A stretch of DNA of 10,980 bases from Larix sibirica. Lineage: Eukaryota; Streptophyta; Pinopsida; Pinales; Pinaceae. Positions 6,217 to 10,980 of this stretch are shown in pieces; the stretch's first letter is position 1, and each line of letters begins with the position of its first letter. The translations under genes and the position numbers were made by a program. The stretch lies in NCBI GenBank assembly GCA_004151065.3, contig NWUY0300014282.1:13111-24090 (forward strand), in the 5' to 3' direction. Under the pieces are notes generated by a model. It was not told where the DNA came from and searched no databases. It saw nothing but the letters and a program-made list of their open reading frames with translations.

Positions 6217-9203
6217 ATGCCCCTGCAACTACCCCAATGATGTAGAAGATCCCTCAACGTCCTCCCCTTTAGAAAGGACATTGACGCTTCTAGGTGGCTA
6301 TACAATCATGCAGATCCAATATCCGTAATGACATTTGACAAAGAGGGAACTATTATCACTCCTCTCCGACCAGAGTCTTTCCAGCTGATGTTCAAGTTGA
6401 AGAAGCCAAAAGTATATTTGAATGAGGATTTTATGGGGATTTTTTTTTTTAAATCCAAATCTTTTCAAACTCATCAAATATAGGGTAGAAAGCAGAGAAT
6501 TCACTGAGAAGTCTAATAGAAGATACCCCATACAATATTTGAAGCGACCATACAGGCTATCGATGGCAATCAATTGGGTGCATATTCTGTCGGGAAACCT
6601 ACTTAGAGTCCTACAATATTTTAAAGAGGTACACAAACCTAAAAACCACAAGTTTTATGTGATTGTTTATCTCCTATATGTTGTCTATTATGTACATGGT
6701 TTCTTGCTTATGAATTGGAATTGGAAAATTGATTCAATGCCTATTCATGTCTACTATCGGGAGTTGTGGTTGTCCAACTACAAGCTCCACTTTTATGATA
6801 TTTGTAATCACTTCTTTGCTCCATTGTACCACCTCATTTTCAAGAAACTAGACCCTAGGTTGTTGGATCAAGCCAAAGCATCCATGCCACAATTAGGAGA
6901 CTAGTTTGAATTAGAATTCTTCACCTATATATGAATTTTTGGGGTCATGGATCCACCGCATTTGTTACTAACCTATGTCCCAAATAATATTTTAATTAGA
7001 GAAATTTCTTATCAATATGTCATAAAGGGTATTTGAGCTCAACTTTCCCACATCAACAAGAAGGCTTGGTCAGGATTCCCCATTAGTGTCGGCCCATTCA
7101 CATTAGCCAATGCCTAACATGTCCATAAAGAAGCTAATTCTTTGGATGACTTAAATCTTGGGAGTGGAGCTCAAAGAAAGCATGACCCTAAGAAAGTTAT
7201 TGAAGTTCATTTAAAATCACTTTCACTAAATCCTACTTACAATCATGAAGAATACTGTTAAGAACTCCTTTCTCAAGGAGCCATCATCTTTGACAAGGTT
7301 TTTGGTAAGATTCATGACATGGCTCTCAATATGGAGATCCATAATCAGCAATTGGCTTTCCAAGACTCAATCAGGTCCACACGGAAAGTAGCCTTTGAGG
7401 CTGAGGCATAATGAGAGCAGAAGAAAAAAGAAGAAGACAAAATAAGAAGAGAAGAGGCAGTCAATAAATTCTTTGAAGAAAAAGAAAGAATTCACCATCA
7501 ATATGCTAAAAAGATGGCCTAAGAGGAGAAATAAAAAATAGAAGCAGAATACAAGCTCACTAAGAAGCTTTGAAAAAAATGAGAAGAAGAAGAAATAAAT
7601 GGATGCAAAAATGACACGAGAAGCAACATAAGTTTAGAAGGCCGCAGAAGAAGAAGAAAGAAAGAAAAAGGATGAAGCCCATGCAGGAATGGAGAGGCAA
7701 CAATTTCTCCAAGAGCAACTGCAAAAGGAAAAAGAAGCTTGAGTAGTTGAAGAAGAACAATGAAGAAAGGAAGAAGAAACTCACAAAGCTGTAGAAGAGG
7801 AGAGGAGGAAAAAATAAGATTCTAATGTTGAAGCATTGAGAGCACAACTCCTCCAAGAAAAACATCAAAAAGGGAAGGAATCCCTCACAACCAAGGCTAT
7901 GGTGAAAAAGGAAGAAGAAGAATTGATAAAATTAGAGGAGATACAAAAAGCTCAACAATTGATAGTGATTACATCTCGAATCAACCTTGGAACACCTCTT
8001 TTAGTAAGATCAAGGGATTCCCTTCCACTAATGAAAATCAATACTATATTTGTCTCATCAGGAGACTATTTTCTCAATAGACAAAGTAAAAAGTATAACC
8101 AAAATACCATCCAAGAGGCAGAAAACTCGAAGTATGGTTAGTGATATTATAGTGTTTGATATGCAAGGGGAAGACTCAAAAGAAATAACATATGATGTTG
8201 TCTCCTTAATAAGAGTCTTGAAAAATGTAAATGTTTCTTTTACAAAGGACGTCGTTAGTCAAATGCAGCAATATAAAGAGCAAGCAGAGAAGTACAAGGA
8301 GCAAGCAGAGCAGCTGAAGAAACAACTTGCTGACATGGAACACCATTATTTCATGGAATAGGAGCAACTCAAAAGAGAACACGATATTGATTTTCTCTCT
8401 TGAAAGTGTAACATGAAACAAGTGTGAAAGAAATGAGGATGGGTAGAGACTACGTGGAGTTTGAACTCCAGCTACATCAGCAAGAAAATGATCTACCACA
8501 TAGTATGATGAAGCAAGAAGCTCAGGAAAATATTATTTCTCAGTTGGAAGAGTTACAACACTATGACGAGAATACAATCAAGTTAACAGATGAAACTGAG
8601 TTATTTGGAGATGAAAAAAAATGGTTCATAAGAAAGTTGAGAAAATCTTAAAATGAAACGTCTATATCAAGAAGCTCATGAGAATATCTTGAGGATATAA
8701 AAGAGAGAAGCAACTAAATTAAAGGCTTGGAAGTACACTAAGAAACCACTCATGTTGAAGTAGTTGAAGTTATAAATAATGTCAAACAAGTTTGTGCTGC
8801 AATATGGAATTTTGCAGAAGACGTGATGAACATATTTAATATGCCTGCCCTTGATGAGCTGAACACCACAGAGCCAATCAAGACAAGGATTACTGATATT
8901 GAGCAAGAAAGAGAGCAGAGTGAGAAGATGATATCCCAACTGACAAAAGTTGATCAATAACTTTTTGATAATTATATTTATCACCCAACAGAATTGGCAG
9001 CCTAGACTGAAGCTCTTATGGATACAATCAGAATTGATCTTAACAAAGAAATTGAGCCAAAAATATTAGATGTTGAAGTCCAGTTTGAAAAACTATAGGA
9101 TGAGTGCTCATAAAGGATCAAAGATTTGCACACCAAATGGGAGAAATTCCAAGAAAGTTTAGATTATGTTTGTTCAATTAATATCATCTTTGTATTTATC
9201 TAA
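6217..9203 (+). pseudogene. Decayed large coiled-coil protein gene of unknown function
   Basis: A relic of roughly 990 codons. The reading moves between frames: frame 1 from ATG 6217, a slip in the 11-T run at 6440-6450 to frame 2 (to about 7583), frame 3 (about 7600-8030), frame 1 (about 8035-8400), then frame 3 to TAA 9201-9203. The N-terminal part is globular and aromatic-rich (RKDIDASRWLYNHADPISVM, NRRYPIQYLKRPYRLSMAI, YDICNHFFAPLYHLIFKK, SVGPFTLANA). From about 7400 it becomes a Glu/Lys/Gln-rich coiled coil. A basic stretch, PSKRQKTR, near 8110-8130 looks like a nuclear localisation signal. Heptads follow at 8272-8334, then a C-terminal helical part (ITDIEQEREQSEKMISQL, IKDLHTKWEKFQESLDYV). 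About twenty in-frame stops occur, for example at 6902, 6932, 7034, 7115, 7259, 7409, 7412, 8679 and 9003. I associate the family with repetitive hypothetical proteins in gymnosperms, by memory only. It may be a transposon accessory protein or a captured gene. The N-terminus before 6265 is uncertain. Confidence 0.7.
8272..8334 (+). repeat. Three 21-base units encoding heptads
   Basis: Units at 8272-8292, 8293-8313 and 8314-8334 encode YKEQAEK, YKEQAEQ and LKKQLAD. The first two are nearly identical in DNA and the third is diverged. The 7-residue spacing is the coiled-coil repeat, so this looks like expansion of a helix by short tandem duplication inside the decayed gene. Confidence 0.7.
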
Positions 9204-9284
9204 GTTTCATTGTTGTATGTTTGATTAAGAAAAGATAGTTATGCTTAAACAATTATTTTAGTTGTACCCCAGATTTGGGCTGTA

Positions 9285-9290
9285 AATAAA
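9285..9290 (+). terminator. Polyadenylation signal AATAAA
   Basis: AATAAA in TGTAAATAAAATGT, 82 bases after the final stop (9201-9203) of the coiled-coil relic and followed by a T run. The position suits the 3' end of that former transcript. Use as a signal is inferred. Confidence 0.4.
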
Positions 9291-9307
9291 ATGTTTTTTT
9301 GAAGCTG

Positions 9308-9330
9308 AAGGGGGTGGTGGTGGTGGTGGG
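9308..9330 (+). repeat. G-rich run with (GGT)5
   Basis: A purine/G-rich start (AAGGGGG) runs into five perfect GGT units at 9313-9327 and a final GGG. It is a simple microsatellite. The first part also resembles a polypurine tract, which is discussed as a finding. Confidence 0.8.
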
Positions 9331-9470
9331 AAAACCTTAATTTTGAATTTGTATATTATTGCATGGAAGGATGGAGTAGGGTCCAATCAGATTTGTTGGA
9401 AACAATTTTGATAATGGAAAGATGCATATTCTTCTTTGCATAATTTTCATGGTGATGTTGTGAATGTTAT

Positions 9471-9560
9471 GCGATAATTATGTTGTTAAGGATTATTTCT
9501 TTATTTATTTTTATGGATGCATCATTCAAGCGATAATTATGTTGTTAAGCATCATTCAAG
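9471..9560. repeat. Short direct repeats (20 and 30 bases)
   Basis: The 20-mer GCGATAATTATGTTGTTAAG occurs at 9471-9490 and again, identical, at 9530-9549. GCATCATTCAAG occurs at 9519-9530 and 9549-9560. The second block is therefore 1.4 copies of a 30-base tandem unit beginning at 9519. The identity of the copies implies recent duplication compared with the decayed genes around it. Confidence 0.85.
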
Positions 9561-10090
9561 TTTTCTCATTTATTTGCTTTCAAAAGTTATAAGAACATAT
9601 ATGTTGATTACACCAATGAATTGTTGAGTGTTAAATATGTTCTGATACCGAACTGCAGAACAATAGGAATTATTTATGTTATTCTAAGTTATGTATTAAA
9701 ATTCGTAAATTGCCATTTTCCTCATTACAATTTGAATTCATGGACAATGTCAATAAATAATATAAAGGAAATTCTTTTACTTTTACGTATTCCCTGTTGT
9801 TGATGTTTTAATGGGATGTTGAAACTTATGAATTATTTTCTAAGCATTGATGGTGGTATCATCCACTCTATGCATTCCTTTAGTTTATAAGTTTGCTCCC
9901 TTTATGAATAGTTTTAGCCATTTTATTATTTATTTATAGTTTTAGAATATATTTTCATATAAAAACAAAAATATATAAAATATAAAACTTATAAACCATT
10001 GTGGAAACTGTGCCCTTAATTAGTCAGAGGCATCATTACAAACATGACTGGTTTTAACTTTGGGACCTGCAAGCGGGTGTTTTCCCTTAT
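9561..10090 (-). other. AT-rich stretch, possible copia 3' LTR
   Basis: No gene is seen. The stretch lies just after the end of the minus-strand copia polyprotein, where the 3' LTR should be. A TGTTG start, as in many plant copia LTRs, is found at 10120 reading leftward. The other LTR end and a matching 5' LTR are not in view, so the boundary and identity are inference. It contains long A/T-only runs (about 9950-9990). Confidence 0.3.
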
Positions 10091-10120
10091 TGTTGACGTG
10101 GTTTTTTCTACCCGTCAACA
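10091..10120. repeat. Perfect-arm hairpin at the copia 3' end
   Basis: TGTTGACG (10091-10098) and CGTCAACA (10113-10120) are exact inverted repeats. GGT (10100-10102) and ACC (10110-10112) extend the stem past one bulged T, leaving a loop of seven bases. On the minus strand the right arm overlaps the last codon of the copia reading (TGA, plus 10115-10117). Confidence 0.75.
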
Positions 10121-10621
10121 CAAGATCATAGAATTTTTGCACCACTCAAACTTCTATGTTATGACTAAATTTGTAAGTATATCCGCAATATTCTCATTGG
10201 TATCAATTTTCTCTAACATGATCCTACTTTCTTCCACCACTTTTTTTTATGAAATGGTAATTAATATCAATATGTTTCGTGCAATCATGAAATGTTGGAT
10301 TCTTCACTAAGTAAATAGTACTTTGACTGTCACAATTCAAAGTAACCTTTCCTTGCATTATCTTGAAGTTATCCATTAGTTTCTCTAACCATATTGCCTC
10401 TTTATTGGCCTTAGTTGCTGCCACATATTTTGCTTTAATGGTTAATAAGGCCACCACTGGATGCAACTTAGATGTCTAGCTTATAGCTCCCTTAACAACA
10501 ATGAAAGTATATCCTATAGTATACTTTCATCTATCTTCCTATCCACCAATATTAAAATCTACAAAGCCTTTAATTTGTAAATTTGTCGATCTATAGAAAA
10601 TAGTAACATATAAAGTGCCCC
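10115..10621 (-). pseudogene. Copia RNase H, catalytic residues changed
   Basis: Would remove the RNA strand in copia replication. After the frameshift it reads GFVDFNIGG with stops, then LLTIKAKYVAATKANKEAIW, VTLNCDSQSTIYLVKNPTFH and TKHIDINYHF. A run of A residues near 10245 and small changes shift it again to RIMLEKIDTNENIADILTN, ending at TGA (10115-10117). The usual Glu-Ala-Glu-Tyr reads Lys-Ala-Lys-Tyr (10425-10436), and the second Asp of the D-x-D-like first motif reads Asn. The Asp of CDSQS (10329-10331) survives. All the changes fit G-to-A transitions. Confidence 0.85.
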
Positions 10622-10980
10622 TTAATATCTTAGTATCCACTTCACAACATTCCAATGCTCCTTACCTGGATTTTCCATGAACAAACTAACAATTCCCATT
10701 GCTTGGTCAATAACCGGTTTGGTGCTCACCATGGTGAACATTGGGATTCCTATTGCCGATGCATACAATATAGGAGACATGTTTTTCTTCTCTGCTTCTG
10801 TGCTAGGAAACCATTTGGAAGACAACTTGAAGTGTGCAAGAAGTGGGGTGCTAACTGGTTCTACATTTTGCATATTAAAATGCTACATAATATTTTCTAT
10901 ATATGAATTTTGACTTAAGCAGATATTCCTACATGTTCTCTCCCTATGTATATTCATCCCTAAAATTTGATTTCCTACTC
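10622..10980 (-). pseudogene. Copia reverse transcriptase C-terminal part
   Basis: Reading leftward from the window edge, QILGMNIHRER and LSQNSYIENIM lead into FNMQNVEPVSTPLLAHFKLS. The text continues to NPGKEHWNVVKWILRY. This is the well-conserved stretch of plant copia polyproteins between the reverse transcriptase palm and RNase H. The catalytic YxDD motif would lie further right, outside the window. A TAG at 10883-10885 interrupts the reading, and a one-base loss near 10624 shifts it out of frame (TAA at 10622-10624). The fragment cannot be expressed as a working enzyme. Confidence 0.85.

Larger units (their letters stand above)
10115..10980 (-). mobile_element. Ty1/copia retrotransposon 3' fragment
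   Basis: Minus-strand remains of the last part of a copia polyprotein: the end of reverse transcriptase, then RNase H, which is the terminal domain in copia elements. The rest lies beyond the right edge. The reading uses at least three frames. It is opposite in orientation to the gypsy element and is a separate insertion. Confidence 0.85.

Noticed and set aside
6262-6272. Minus-strand polypurine-like tract TAAAGGGGAGG with possible leftward LTR
   Set aside because: The plus strand here reads as part of the coiled-coil gene (LPFRKDIDASRW), and no LTR copy or minus-strand polyprotein lies to the right.
7560-7868. Minus-strand open frame rich in Phe, Leu and Ser
   Set aside because: It is the complement of the GAA/AAG-rich coiled-coil strand; its apparent hydrophobic character follows from that composition.
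8206-8499. Minus-strand open frame
   Set aside because: It lies opposite the coiled-coil and heptad region, whose plus-strand reading has clear protein character.
10655-10913. Two overlapping plus-strand open frames
   Set aside because: Both are shadows of the minus-strand copia reverse transcriptase fragment.
1-10980. CRISPR array, tRNA, rRNA or bacterial operon
   Set aside because: No regularly spaced repeats, cloverleaf-like box sequences or ribosomal segments were seen; the content is plant retrotransposon relics.

Overview
The window looks like non-genic, transposon-filled DNA from a land plant, most probably a gymnosperm. This rests on the AT-rich composition, the plant-type Ty3/gypsy and Ty1/copia remnants, and a decayed coiled-coil gene of a kind I associate with conifer and yew genomes (recollection, not a search). 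I see no intact host gene, no tRNA or rRNA, and nothing bacterial. Every recognisable coding region is broken by stops and frameshifts.

Layout. 1-336 looks like the end of a plus-strand LTR, followed by a degenerate initiator-Met tRNA primer site at 339-350 and a leader with a small degenerate repeat (852-1097). From about 1090 to 4600 a Ty3/gypsy polyprotein can be read on the plus strand across several frames: gag with a damaged zinc knuckle, aspartic protease with a lost active site, reverse transcriptase lacking its catalytic block, RNase H, and the first part of integrase. The rest of integrase is missing, and a polypurine-like tract lies at 4725-4733. 4736-6216 has no gene I can identify, apart from a TATA-like element at 6037-6045.

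6217-9203 is the most interesting region. It is a plus-strand relic of about 1 kb of codons in which a globular N-terminal part is followed by a long charged coiled-coil part. It has four or so frameshifts and about twenty premature stops, nearly all explainable as C-to-T (or G-to-A) changes. A poly(A) signal follows at 9285. 9300-10114 is AT-rich with a GGT run and short direct repeats, and probably includes LTR sequence of the next element. From the right edge down to 10115, on the minus strand, lies the 3' end of a Ty1/copia polyprotein (reverse transcriptase tail plus RNase H), ending in a strong hairpin at 10091-10120.

None of the genes appears able to work, alone or together. The shared pattern of transitions suggests old, cytosine-methylated, silenced elements. 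No new functional system is supported; the best lead is the coiled-coil family at 6217-9203.
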